DNA of 64,000 nucleotides, taken from Malus domestica (Eukaryota; Streptophyta; Magnoliopsida; Rosales; Rosaceae). Positions 21,658 through 33,370 of the stretch are shown in pieces. Made by a program: the position numbers and the translations under genes. The DNA lies in assembly GCF_042453785.1 (NCBI RefSeq), contig NC_091677.1:32781001-32845000 (forward strand), read 5' to 3'. The first letter of the stretch is position 1; each line of letters opens with the position of its first letter. The notes under the pieces are model-generated. The model saw nothing but the letters and a program-made list of their open reading frames with translations. It was not told where the DNA came from and ran no database searches.

Positions 21658-22979
21658 GGCGATCGGCTAAGGGAGGGGTGTTGGGGATTTCTGGGTTTTC
21701 TAGGGAGGATGTTGGTTTTGGTTGCTAACTTGCTATTCTGAGGCGTCTAAAATGGCTAAGGCTGCACGCCTGGTTTCTATTTAGTATTTACCGCCTGGCG
21801 TCAAAATTGTCGGTGTCGGTTTTTAGCATTTCGTAAGATAAAATTCGACTGTAGAAACTTTTTTCTCCCGACCCTGCGTAAAGCGGGAACCTTATGCACT
21901 GGGTACGACCTTTTTTTAAATTTTTTTCTCCAAAAAAAAAAAAAAACAACTCAAAAATAGTGAAATAATAAAAAAAATTCTCATAATTAATTAAAATATT
22001 AAAGAAATAATATAAGAATTAAGATAATTTCACGTAACAAGAATTTTACTATTTCTTTTATTTCTTCACTTGCCTGTTATCAAAGCATGTTCCTAATTTA
22101 GAAAAAATAAAAACCCCCACGTTTTTTCTCTTTTGCCTTCTCTCTCACATTTTTCTCTAACTTCTCTCTTTCATATTATATATTTTTTTCTTTTCAAAAC
22201 TTTTTATATTACACACAGAGTGCGTAGGCTCCATCTAGTATCAACAGTGAAAAGCAATTCTCTATTTTGCCGCATAGTATTATCGTCTATAGATATTTTT
22301 ATTACAGGAATAATTAGGTTCGACTATCATAGATGACAAATTCTATACTACGAGAGTGTATTGAATAAATCCATGAAGTTTCATACATGCCATGTAAATT
22401 TTAGGTGAAATCATTAGAAATCTTAAAAGGAGAGGACTGATTTCCTATAAAAAAAAACTATAAAATTAAAATCCCTCCAAATCCATTAAAATTCTTCATT
22501 TTTTGAAATAATTTAAAATCAAATTCTAATTGAATAAGAGTTTTATCAACCACTTTAAATACAAAATGAATACACTTGATTTCTTTAGAACTTTACCTTT
22601 TAAAATATTAATTAAATAGTATTCATTTAAAATATTTTGTAAACTCTTTTAAGATTATTTAAAATTCTAATTGAATATACTCTTTTGTTTTCTTTAAATA
22701 TTAGCAAAGGTCACACACTCCATGTGTGAGAAATATAATTTTTATTTTTATTTGTCTCCAATATTGTTTTTTTAATTTTTTTGGTAAGAGTTATGCAGGC
22801 ATCAGGAAAAAAAAGTGTTTGGCAGTTATGGAGAGAGAAAGAGAGAAGGAGAGAGAGGGTGAGTTTACAGGGTAGTAATAAAATGACACGACTGGGTTCC
22901 ACATGTAATAAGTTAAAAAATTTCTAAATTTCATCTTAAGAAACTTGTCTCCACATAGTAATAATTATCATTATTCTAA
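21658..22979. other. MBF1 (unit C) upstream and AT-rich intergenic region
   Basis: Bases 21658-21840 are promoter and 5' UTR sequence shared with unit B (17546-17660 and 18180-18240), including GTCAAAATTGTCGGTGTCGG. From 21840 on it is AT-rich with no gene. A purine-rich patch at about 22828-22890 (GTGAGTTTACAGGGTAGTAA and ATGACACG) recurs at 46830-46920. Confidence 0.5.
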
Positions 22980-24007
22980 GGCTTTTTAGCCAAAATGGTC
23001 CCTGAGATTTGCATAACTTCTCACTTTGGTTCCTGAGATTTCAAATCAATAGAAGTGGTCCCTGAGATTGTCCATCATCCATCATTTTGGTCCTTCCGTT
23101 AAAAACTCCTAAGTGTCCCGGAGCTCTTGGCCGGAAGTTTGGGCAATTTTCAAAACTTCGTAACTCAGTCGTTTCTTAACCAAATTCGACTCATAATATA
23201 TCAAAATGAAGATAGGAAAATGTAGAATATGATTATACCTATTTGGAAGCCCAATAGTTGCCGGAGATGGTCGGAAAATAGCCTCAAAGTTGACTGGTCA
23301 GAAGGAAAACTGGAAAACTCGCCGGAAACTGGGTAAACTTTAAACATTCACAACTTCTTCAATACTCAACGAAATCAAGTGATTCAAAAACGAAAATCAT
23401 ACTTCTCGACGAGACGAAGAGAATGGTACATTTCTTGAAGGCTAACTCTCCGTGGTTTGGCCAAAAAACGGCTCGAAAGTGGCTAACTCAAGACCAAGAT
23501 AGACACTTTCGAGCCATTTTCTGACCAAATCACGACGAGTTAGCCATTGAAAAAGATACCATTCTCTTCATATCATCGATAAGTATGATTTTCATTTTTG
23601 AATCACTTGATTTCGTTGAGTATTGAAGAAGTTATGAACGTTTAAAATTTACCCAGTTTCCGGAGAGTTTTTCAGTTTTCCCTCAGACCAGTCAACTTTG
23701 AGGCTATTTTCCGACAATCTCCGGTAACCATTGGGCTTCCAAATAGGTATAATATTATTCTACACTTTCTTATCTTCATTTTGATATATTATGGGTCGAA
23801 TTTGGTTAAGAAACGATTGAGTTACGAAGTTTTGAAAATTGCCCAAACTTCCAGCCAAGAGCTCCGGGACACTTAACGGAGTTTTTAACGAAATGACCAA
23901 AATGATGGATGTTGGACAATCTCAGAGACCACTTCTATTGATTTGAAATCTTAGGGACCAAAATGAGGAGTTATGCAAATCTTATGAACCATTTTGGCTA
24001 AAAAGCC
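22980..24007. repeat. foldback element with ~500-bp inverted arms
   Basis: The two halves are reverse complements over almost their full length. The left end GGCTTTTTAGCCAAAATGGT pairs with the right end ACCATTTTGGCTAAAAAGCC. Further inside, CAACGAAATCAAGTGATTCA pairs with TGAATCACTTGATTTCGTTG. The arms meet around 23490-23520 with a small loop of about 40 bases. It is flanked by TTATTCTAA (22971-22979) and TTGTTCTAA (24008-24016), a 9-bp duplication with one change, as for Mutator-like elements. No coding frame. A transcript would fold into a very long hairpin. Confidence 0.9.
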
Positions 24008-24024
24008 TTGTTCTAAAGATCTTA

Positions 24025-25860
24025 GTATAATGCCGCCTAGGCTACCACCTAGGTGCGAAGTAGCTAGACACTGCCTATGTGCTAAGTAGCTGGCCACCGT
24101 TTTAATTAATCTCTACACGTTTGAAAATTAAATGGCGCCTAAACCTGACTAGGTGCCCGCCTAATAAGCTCATATTTATATATATTTTACATCAAATTCA
24201 CTTGTCTTTTCTTAGTTAGTTCCTTATATTTTTTAGATATTTATTTTGTTTTTGTGTTTTGTAGGATTTGTCAAGCAAAGAAAAGAAAAATAGCACAAGT
24301 AGGATTTTTAGTAACAAATTCGTCAAAACTGCCTGTGCAGATCAGCTGACTTTGGAAGCAAGTTGCGAATAGCTCAGAATGAATTAGAGAATGAGCCTTA
24401 TATGCTTGGAAACTATGGATGTCTATTTTCTGGAGCATTTCTCGGATTGTTAATATCATTTTTCTAGCAAAAGTTATGGCCGTTTTAACACTGAAAGGTT
24501 CCCAAGAGGCTGAGCAGTTTGTAATTGCAATGGAAGCAATAAACCCAATAAATCTAGCAGCCAAAACTAATGCAGCCTAGAACAAGTCAGCTGAAACTTA
24601 TTCAAATATAAAAGGGAATGGAAATAAGGATGAGAATTAAGAGGGAGTAATTGGCATAAAGGCTACCTAAAGAGTTACAATTGTTTTACCACATTTCCTC
24701 TCACTTATTGTCATCACTAAATGGCTATTAGTGGGTGAGTTAAGGAGAAGAAAATGATGCAGCAAGAATTGGTTTAAAAACAACATTGGGGAAGGAGGGA
24801 AAGAAAGGAGGAGGAGGCCTCAGTCGATTTCTTTTGGTTCTATCTTCTCAAACTCATGTCTATCTTTTGTTTTAACTTAAGGATTGTGTGTAATTAATTT
24901 TTTTAGTAGTTAGGGGCTGTTTTGAAGCCCCGAATATGATTGCAAGTTTGTTATGACATTTCATTGAATTACTTTTATGAATGGATGAAAATTGGTTCAC
25001 TACTTGTCTCATTGATGAATTCTTTATTTGTTTTATATGGATGCATACGTAGTAAGCATATCTAGGATTCTAACACTATGAATATGTGTGTGCCTGCCCT
25101 TGTTGAATGAAGACCTACATATGTTCTAGAGTAGTACTTGTTAATTGCGATTAACATGTGAACCAATTTCTAGGATAAGTAAGACAACGCCAGTACTTAC
25201 GATGCCTTGTGATGACTCAAACTCTTTTCGTTCTTAATGATTCCTACTTGTTAAATCTATGAACACGCCATTCTAGATTGCATGCTAGGGACTAAGTTAA
25301 GTTGAAAACGTCATTCTCTTAACATACTACCTAAGAAAGAGTAATAGGTTGAGTTCTAACATTGAGCCAACTTGAGCATCTTCATCCAGAAATAAAAGGA
25401 ATTTGAATTAAACATAACATGTTTGCATGATTATTTGGTGGTGGATAGCAATTCCCCTAACTCGTTTTTCTTAATATGTGAACTACTTAAAATATATTTC
25501 TGTCCTGTTTTTGTTTGATTTAATTTAAATATCAAATCTAATCTAAAAATCCCAAATATTTGTAGAAGTGTAGCTCTATGTGTCTAGTGTTTGCATATAA
25601 AATTTCGTAGAATTTAGATAAGTGTAAGTCGGTCTAATAATTATTTTTTGATGGCTGGTCAATAGGGACAGCAACCAGTTTTTGTGACATTTTAAGTAGT
25701 TAGATAAAACAATCTTCTGCGGGAAAGACCCTTATTTTCATATGCTACAATTGACAAATCTTATTATTAATAAGGAAAATCAATAGGACATTTGTGTGCT
25801 ACTTTGTGGTGTGCTTTTAATCCTATCACCGCCTAGACCTGCCTAGGTTGCAACTCTTAT
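24025..25860. mobile_element. degenerate element with CCTAGG-rich ends
   Basis: The left arm (about 24031-24175) is rich in GCCGCCTAGGCTACCACC and CTAGGTGC blocks. The right arm (about 25828-25855) has ACCGCCTAGACCTGCCTAGG. Similar blocks bound the insert at 55556-56575. Between them lies about 1.6 kb of non-coding repetitive DNA. It includes CTGCGGGAAAGACCC at about 25717, a motif often seen near ends of plant LTR elements, so a second nested element is likely. The family is not resolved. Confidence 0.4.
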
Positions 25861-25879
25861 TTAGATAGAAAATAGATAA

Positions 25880-26720
25880 TTTTCATTTCTTTTTAACTGG
25901 AAATATCATTACTAGTGCACAAGCCAACAAATACAAAGGAAAGCCCAATAAGGGACCAACATAACATAACATAACAGCAACAAAAAAAATGTTGGCAAGA
26001 TACAATGAGCAAGACACTACTAACCAACCAGCAACGATGCTTCCCAACACCCCACCAGTACCGACTTAAGGTAGACATGGTAAGCCATCCTTGTTCAAAA
26101 TGTGGACCATCGAAGATGGAGGTCTATCGACACTCTTAGAAACGCTCATCCTTGATTTTTTTAAGGATGCTAACTAATCTTCAACCTTGTTTGCTGACTT
26201 GGGAACCCACAACCAGCAACAGAGCTAGAAAGCTTATCCACATTTTAGAACTTTTTGAAGGACTGGGAAAGCGTCCCATCTACCAGAAAAAGGAAAATTT
26301 TAAAGACGAAGAAGAGTCACCATGGAATCCGACTCCATAATAATTTTGCAAAGCCCAACCTAAGTAGCAAGAATGCAGCCCTTGCGAGCCGCCAGAGCCT
26401 CAGCCATCTGAGAAATTTTTCATTGTGACGGGAATATGGGTGGTACACCACGTGTTTTTATGTAAATGGTGGAAAATTTTATTTTTTAAGTTATTAACTT
26501 TTTAACACACGTATCCCATCATTTATATAGTGACATGTGGTATACCACCTCGTGTGCCGGTCACACTGAAAAATCTCTTCAGCCACCTCGACTCACGAGA
26601 CCGAAATCTTTGATCATTGAGCAGCAACGATTAACCCATTTGCATCCCTGATGACCACGCCAACGAAACCACAATGCGCATTAGGAGGGGTCCGTGTAGA
26701 TATCCGCTTAGGGGTAGCCT
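25880..26720 (-). pseudogene. LINE RNase H fragment, interrupted by a MITE
   Basis: Minus-strand translation gives parts of a plant L1 RNase H-like domain: NAHCGFVGVVIRDANGLIVA at about 26627-26690, then after the MITE gap AEALAARKGCILAT and IIMESDSMVT at about 26310-26405, then WVPKSANKV at about 26190-26215. Stops and frame changes are frequent. The 3' flank to about 25880 would be the LINE 3' UTR. Confidence 0.7.
26410..26579. mobile_element. Mutator-type MITE, ~170 bp, inside the LINE fragment
   Basis: Left end GAGAAATTTTTCATTGTGAC; right end, reverse-complemented, GAGATTTTTCAGTGTGACCG after two bases. It is flanked by CAGCCATCT (26401-26409) and CAGCCACCT (26580-26588), a 9-bp duplication with one change. 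The reading frame of the surrounding RNase H domain can be followed across it, which confirms the insertion. Confidence 0.8.
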
Positions 26721-27825
26721 GACGTGCTTGGGGATCATGGATATTATCCCAATACAAATATTATTTTTTTCTTTTCAATCCGCTACCTGATTAAAGTCTA
26801 GTGCCTTTAAATCCTTGATAATTATCAATAAGACCTTCAACATCTATGCCTAAAAGCCACTATTAAACTGAAACACCTATGCCCAAACTCCAGAGCAGCC
26901 ACTGCCTAATACCCAATCTTTTTTAGGCGAGGGCATGGCCTTATTACCACCAAAATCTTCCCCTTCAACAATAAATTAGACTAATCAGTCGTGAATCTCA
27001 ATTAAATACCTATATTATCCTTATTCTCAAAGATGAAGCACCTATATTATGTTGCCACCGAAGCAAAGGTAATGCATATTACAAAGTCTAAGTAATGTAG
27101 AACAAAAGTTGAGTTCTAAGAGTTAAGGGATGAATTTTAGTTTCAAACGAGGAATTAAGATTAAAGTCAATTTAAAGAGGCATCGAAACAAAAAGAGCCT
27201 TAAGTTATCATTTAATACTCACTTAGTATTATGGTCTAATGAAATGTCTTAGCACTAACTTTCAGAAATGTGGAGTCCGATATCAATTTATTCTTCTTAT
27301 CCCTTAGCTAGCCGGAGCTCTGCGAATTTAAATTAGTTAAAGTAGAAGTTTTCAATATTTACTTTGGGGCTTGAGCTAGTCCACATGAGTTGGATCTGCA
27401 TGCTTATGTTTGCAAAAATATCTCATGGTTGCAACCTTTTGTTTACGGAATGAAGCTGAGCTATTTTTCATGCTTGGACTTGTTTTCTACATCATTTCGC
27501 TTAGGACATCTACATGGTCATTTTCTATACATTCTAAACAGAATTTTGGAACAAGTTGGTAAATGCTCAATGTAGATTTTGGATTGTAGATTGCCTTACC
27601 ATTTTCTCTTCATAGTTATTGGTCAACGTATCTTCACGAGTTTTTGAGAACTGGAAATGTTATTGCCATAGCCGAAGCTAGGAGAACAAAGAAAGCCACT
27701 CAAGGCAAGCAATAAGGAAACGTAAATGGAAATAAGGGAAGTAGGAAAGGCATTGAAATAGACAACGCCAACGCCTTATAACCATAAAAAATAAAAAATA
27801 ATAAAAATAAAAAATAAAAATAAAA
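26721..27825. other. intergenic sequence without a recognised gene
   Basis: A fragment at about 27195-27260 (TTAGTATTATGGTCTAATG) resembles the head of the SINE at 18357, but it lacks the body and B box. An A-rich run at 27783-27830 precedes the L1 3' end. I see no domain-bearing frame. Confidence 0.4.
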
Positions 27826-28323
27826 CTAACTAAGAGGACAAGAGAGACCGTCCTTATTCAAAATTCTCACGAATGAAGATAAGGGCTGATCGACCCAAAC
27901 CAAGTCGCACATTTCCGCGCCAAAGTGTGACATTACATAATCCACCGCTTCATTTTTTGATCTTGGGACCCAAGACCAAATATATGCATGGAAGGACTCC
28001 CCCAACTGTCGAATCTTGCACAGATAAGGGAAAGCCTCCCAACAATCATTCTCGATATACATGTTCAACCACGAGATTACCTCATTCGAATCAGATTCCA
28101 CAACCACATTTGTGAACCCGTGTTGTTGGGCTAGGAGGCACCCCTCCAACATGTCGAAAGCTTCCGCCGCTGCACAACTTATCACCATGATCGCCCTTCT
28201 CCAAACAGCCAAACATCTAGAATTAGAATCTTGCACCACCACTCCAATAAACCCCAGATTACCATTAGCTTTCCAACTTGCGTCCACATTTATCTTTACC
28301 ATGTCACTAGGTGGATGGACCAC
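27826..28323 (-). CDS. L1 RNase H-like domain, 165 codons open
   Basis: Open frame of 165 residues with the plant LINE RNase H (RVT_3) signature. KINVDASW carries the first acidic residue, GFIGVVVQDSNS follows, AAAEAFDMLEG carries the second, VVVESDSNEV the third, and WVPRSKNEAVDYV lies in the last helix. It is the C-terminus of a LINE ORF2 and would act only as part of the polyprotein. It is the best-preserved part of the element. No independent promoter is visible, so an independent gene is unlikely. Confidence 0.7.
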   Translation of the reverse strand: MVHPPSDMVKINVDASWKANGNLGFIGVVVQDSNSRCLAVWRRAIMVISCAAAEAFDMLEGCLLAQQHGFTNVVVESDSNEVISWLNMYIENDCWEAFPYLCKIRQLGESFHAYIWSWVPRSKNEAVDYVMSHFGAEMCDLVWVDQPLSSFVRILNKDGLSCPLS

Positions 28324-29059
28324 ATATTATCAGGAGCATTATCAGTAATAACCCCAAGTTTCCCCCAAGTCTCAGAACTTATGCCCTCAAGAAAGAAGCA
28401 ATAGCACAAGAGGTAGCATGTAAGGTTTGGTAAGGAGATGGAAGCTTATGATTAAAGATAGCATTGCACCGAGACTTCCAAATATTCCAGCACGTGAACG
28501 TAACGTGGACCAAGGATTGCATTCATTCATATCAGTGCTTCCAACGACCCCATTCAGCAAGTGCTCAAACCAAACATAGACCGTGGTTAAGGAATTTCTC
28601 TGAACTCAGTAACCCAACAAACCACCAAACCAAACACCATCCACCCATGGGCATAATAACAATACATGTTCAATCGATTCCTCCTAGAGATTACAAAAAG
28701 GACATAGCGGAGAAGAGCTACAACGTTTTCGAAATAATTCGAGTTTGGTGGCAGTTGCATTATTGAGAACTCTTTAAAGGAAATTTTTTATTTTCGGTGG
28801 GACGTCCAACCTCCAAATGGCTTTCCACACAGAGGTGTTGATAGACATTAACGAAGATGGCCGATGAGACTGGTTGTGGCGTGCTTGATTATGTACCTAG
28901 TAGCACCCCGATTTTACTTTATACCTTCCTTGTCGATCCGCATGCCAAATGAGCATATCTTGCCTCTTCCTATCATCAATAATAGTGTCAAAGATTGCTT
29001 GGTCACCCACCAAAATGTCATCATTAATTGCATTAATCTGCCAACAACGGGACATTTGG

Positions 29060-32009
29060 TGTGAAATCCCATTTCCGGATTTCACTGTTATAATCTACGT
29101 ATTTGTATGATTGAGATTTTATATTATTTTTGAGAATTTATATTAATTTATTTGAATTTGATTTTAATTAAACTAGTTACGAAGTTGAAGTTTGGAATTT
29201 AATTATTTAAAATTCGTAGACCGTTCGAGGTCGCAATTTATATCTTTGGATAGAGCTCGACCTCACGAACGCGTAGGTGCAAACCGTTCGTGAAACAGAT
29301 CTCTAACGAAGAAATTAGAGATGTTTTGGTTAGAAAAAAAAAATGAAATGAGGGGCTGGATGCTGCCAGGTGGCAGCGGGAGAGAGAAGAAGATGAGGGA
29401 GTGCGGGAGAGAAAAGGAGGGGAGCAGCCCAATCAGAAGGGGGAGAAATGAGGGGAAAGGAGAAAGACCCGAGTTAGGTCGTTTTCGACTCGTGAACCCT
29501 CAAATTAGACCCGGCCATATCTCCTTCATACGAACTCTGTTTTGGGTGATCTTGGTGTCCATGGAAAGCCCTTGACAAGAACTACATATCTGTATTGTTA
29601 GATTTCCCCATTTATTTTCCATTTTTCCATTTCGAAGCTACAAAACCCAAAAGTTTTTTGATAGGTTTAATCTGTTTTCGGTGATTCCGACGAGTGTTAC
29701 TGTCGATGACCACCACCAAAAGACTCCTCTCAACCCCTGGAGCAAGTCCCAAGGCTTGGATGAAACGTCGAAGTTCGTTTTGGTGATGAATTGAAGAACA
29801 CCCATTTCTAGGGTTTCCGGCTGGTTTGGATAAAATTGGGATGCTTCCCGGACGAATTGGACTTGGCCACAGGTATAAAAACTTCTCTCCTCACTGAGAT
29901 CTACTTGCCTGTAAAATTTGGTAATTTTTAAAAATAGTTGAATTTTTCCGGCAAGTCGGGGTGGCCGACCGCCAACCGCGGCGGTGCGTGCGGCGGCGGC
30001 CTGGCCAGTGGGCCGACGATGTACTTTTAAGTTCATTTAGATGCCTTGATTTCATAATTGATATCTGTATGACGTAATTGGATTGTTGGACTTAGTTTCA
30101 TTACGATACCTTATTGGATCAAAATATGAATCGACGATCCGACCGTTGGATCGTCACCAAACCTTAATGCGTGATAGAACATAATATTTGAGGATCATAG
30201 AAACTTACGGATCGGGAATCTAATTTACGGATCTTCACTAATTGGATTTCTAAGTTTGTAAAATTAAATATCGACCGCCACTTGAATTTTGAAATTGGCG
30301 GAGATCCGACCATCGGATCGTGTTGAGATTTTAGTATGTTGTTATTTGAGAATAATGTGGACTTTAGAAAGTTACGGATCTGAAATCCAATGTGTGGACC
30401 CTACATTTGACCGAGAGTTGACTTTTAGTCAACATGTCTCCAAACGTTCTTAATACTAAATTTAGTACTACGAGAGACGTAAGTGAAGTCTAGTGGGCCT
30501 ACATTGGTTGGAGAGTGACTTGAATATTTGTGATATGGTTATTACTTTAATTGTTTATGTTAAAATTATTTATGAATATGAATTGGTCTTATAAATATGG
30601 TTTCTATTGAAATGTGATTTTCATATATTTAGCCATAGACTTATGTTTATTAAACATGATTTGGCTTGTGTACTGATGATAATGGTGATATATGGATGTT
30701 TAATTATTTCTAGTAATGTGAATGATAAGTATGATAAATGTTATGACCATGTGATCTTAGAATCCTATTAGAAGTATTATGTGGAACTTATATGCTGGTG
30801 GAACGTATTAGTTGGTGGCCACGAGCAGTGAATATGGTAGGTGACTATGTTGTAATTATGGAGATGATGAGGTTTAGATATACCTAGTACATTTGGTATG
30901 AATCATATGCTTGTTTGGATTCCGTTGAGAGATGTTCCGGAATCCCTTCTATTCTGTGATTCCGTTGAGTGATGTTCTGGAATCATATGGTTGTTTAGAT
31001 TCCGTTGAGAGATGTTCCGGAATCCCTTCTATTCTGTGATTCCGTTGAGTGATGTTCCGAAATCATATGCTTGTTTGGATTCCGTTGAGTGATGGTCCGG
31101 AATCCCTTCTACTCCGCGATTCCGTTGAGTGATGTTCCAGAATCATTTCTAACTTGGGTTTCATTTAGTGCTTGTTATGCATTGTGCTCCGCGATTCTGT
31201 TGAGTGATGGTCCGGAATCGTATCCTGGATTGGATTCTATTGAGTGATGGTCTGGAATCGTATCCTGGATTGGATTCTATTGGGTGATGGTCCGGAATCC
31301 CCTTTGGTATCTTGGTTCCGTTGAGAGGTCTGAAATCCCTATTTCAGAGAAGTAGGCTTGGCCTAAGGGTGTCACTCTAGCCTTAGTTATATATATTTGT
31401 GACAATGGTTTTGAGAATCTTGTGAATTGAGTTAGAAAAGATGTTGGACGTCTGGGTAACTCTTTCAGGATTCTCTACGATTCGATTATGATTTCATCAA
31501 GTATGAATTTAGAAAATATAGGAATGATTGATATTATTTTGATCAGATTAATTATTTAATGTTGCTAGAGAATGGTTATGTGCTTCGTCGGTTCTTAAAC
31601 ATGACGTATGTTGTGAATGGCGATGTGATGAGACATAATGAATTATATGTTGGATGAAAGAGAAATCATGAATTTCATGGGGGTTTGTTATGTAGCATGA
31701 GTCCAGGAATTTCATGTTATCGGGTTATAATAAATGATGGAGGAATGCTATACTTTTGTGCTTGAATTGAGTGTGATGAATATTTGTTTTTGTGAGTGTT
31801 GAACTATGAATGGCTTGATCCCTAATGAGGGTACGTAGGCAGTCTAACGAAGTGGTTAGATGCAGCCATAAAGCTTACGAAAAATTATTGTGCATCTGGT
31901 TTTTTATTGATACTTTGTATATATTCGGGAGGCATGGTATGTTAGATATTAGGGTATTTGGTAGCGTCACATATCGATTCTGGACGTATGTCGGGATTGG
32001 GGCGTGACA
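29060..32009 (+). mobile_element. solo LTR, ~2.95 kb, probably Ty3/gypsy
   Basis: It starts TGTGAAATCCCATTTCCG and ends GATTGGGGCGTGACA, with TG...CA termini. A perfect 5-bp target duplication TTTGG sits at 29055-29059 and 32010-32014. The terminal GGGGCGTGACA is common in long plant gypsy LTRs (Tekay/Del-type), and the length fits. There is no internal region or primer site, so it is a solo LTR left by recombination between LTRs. It sits inside the zf-RVT region of the L1. It carries a minisatellite at about 30919-31340. Confidence 0.8.
30919..31340 (+). repeat. 40-bp minisatellite (~10 units) inside the solo LTR
   Basis: The repeat unit is GATTCCGTTGAGTGATG plus TTCCGGAATC, followed by a 13-bp spacer. 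The unit is partly palindromic (GATTCCG...CGGAATC). Spacers CCTTCTATTCTGT and ATATGGTTGTTTA alternate in the first units, giving an 80-bp higher-order period. Later units carry GATTCTATTGAG and GTATCCTGGATTG. One spacer is expanded, near 31145-31190. Confidence 0.9.
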
Positions 32010-32689
32010 TTTGGTAGATTATGGAGGAAACCAATTTATTAGAATCAGTGGTTACGCCATGGAGAGGGGTTGGTTATCCCTAAATTAATGACGGAATCCA
32101 ACGATCCCTCCACAACATAGTCTGACCCCTATCCATGATTTGCCAATGTGAACCTGCTGCAATCACTTCTCTTCCAGCCAAAAGGCTCGACCAAGCCCAA
32201 GAGGCCCTACTTCCATGCTTCGTCTCCATGAACGAGCAGTTAGGGAAATACCGCCCTTTGATAACATGAGCCCAAGAAGAGTTGGGTTTGTTTATTAGTA
32301 GCCAGCACTGCTTCACTAGAAGAGCCAAGTTAAATTCATTGAGATTCTGAAACCCCATTCCACCCCTACACTTTGCCACCCCTAAAGTCTCTTAGTTCAC
32401 ACAATGAATTTTTCGTTCCTCCTCTTTTTGGCCCCACCAGAAACGAGCAACAACCAAATCAATTTCCCGACAAAGTGTATCCGAGAACCGGAACAAGTTC
32501 ATTAGATAGGCTGGAATAGCTTGGACTACCACTTTAATCAACACTTCCCGACATGCTTGAGATAGAAATAACTGTTTCCACCCCTGTATTTTAGCCAAGA
32601 CCCTTTCTTTAATGAAAGCAAGTGCATTTTTTTTATATCTTCCCCAAATTGTAAGGATACCCAAATATAGCATGAGGGGTTCTAAGGCC

Positions 32690-33370
32690 CCTAGACCAGA
32701 CGGTTTTCTTGGAGTATTTTTCCACTCTTACTAAGATATCATTGCGGATGATATCAAGGGTTTTGTCCAGGAATTTATGAGTGGCGATGTGAGTCCTCGA
32801 AATCTTAACTTCACCCATATTGTCCTCATTCCGAAGACTCCAAGCCTGGAGTCAATTAGGTAGTTTCGTCCTATCAGCTTATGCAACTTCTCCTACAATG
32901 TTTTCTCGAAAATTCTGACGAATCGCTTAAAACCTTGGCTACAAAATATTAATTCCCCGACACATAATGCTTTTGTGGGTGGCATACAAATCCAAGATAA
33001 CATTGTCATTGCTCACGAGGTTTTCCACTTCTTGAAGCTTAGAAAGGTGAAAAATAATTTTGAATTTGCCATGAAGATCGACATGAATAAAGCCTACGAT
33101 CTCATTGAGTGAGATTTCTTGGAGGTGGTAATGGTTCAAATGGGATTCAGTCAATGGTGGATAAATATGGTGATGGGATGTGTTACTACAGTTGATTTTT
33201 CAGTCCTAATCAATGGCCAACCAGGGAGGAAGTTCAAACCGTCCCGGGGCTAGAGACAAGATGACCTTCTATTGCCTTATTTATTCATTCTTGTTAGTGA
33301 AGTGCTTGCTAGACTTTTGAAAGAGGCAACTGATCGGGCTTCTTAGAGGGGATTACGCTCAATGTTAATG
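32690..33370 (+). pseudogene. inverted LINE reverse-transcriptase core
   Basis: Plus-strand translation yields RT palm and finger motifs: KAPRPDGF, THIVLIPKTPS, FRPISLCN, MKIDMNKAYDLIE, VLINGQPGRKFKPSRG and a degenerate LRQGDPLSPYLF (seen as RQDDLLLPYLF). Neighbouring ORF2 parts on both sides are coded on the minus strand, so this 0.7-kb piece is inverted relative to the element around it. Several stops are present. Confidence 0.8.

Noticed and set aside
27195-27260. Second SINE copy
   Set aside because: Only the head region is similar; body, B box and tail are missing, so I did not call it.
29321-29575. 84-codon frame within the solo LTR
   Set aside because: Lies in LTR sequence with no domain; a low-complexity Glu/Gly/Arg composition explains it.
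30919-31340. CRISPR-like array (regular repeats and spacers)
   Set aside because: Spacers repeat themselves and the context is a plant LTR; it is a minisatellite.
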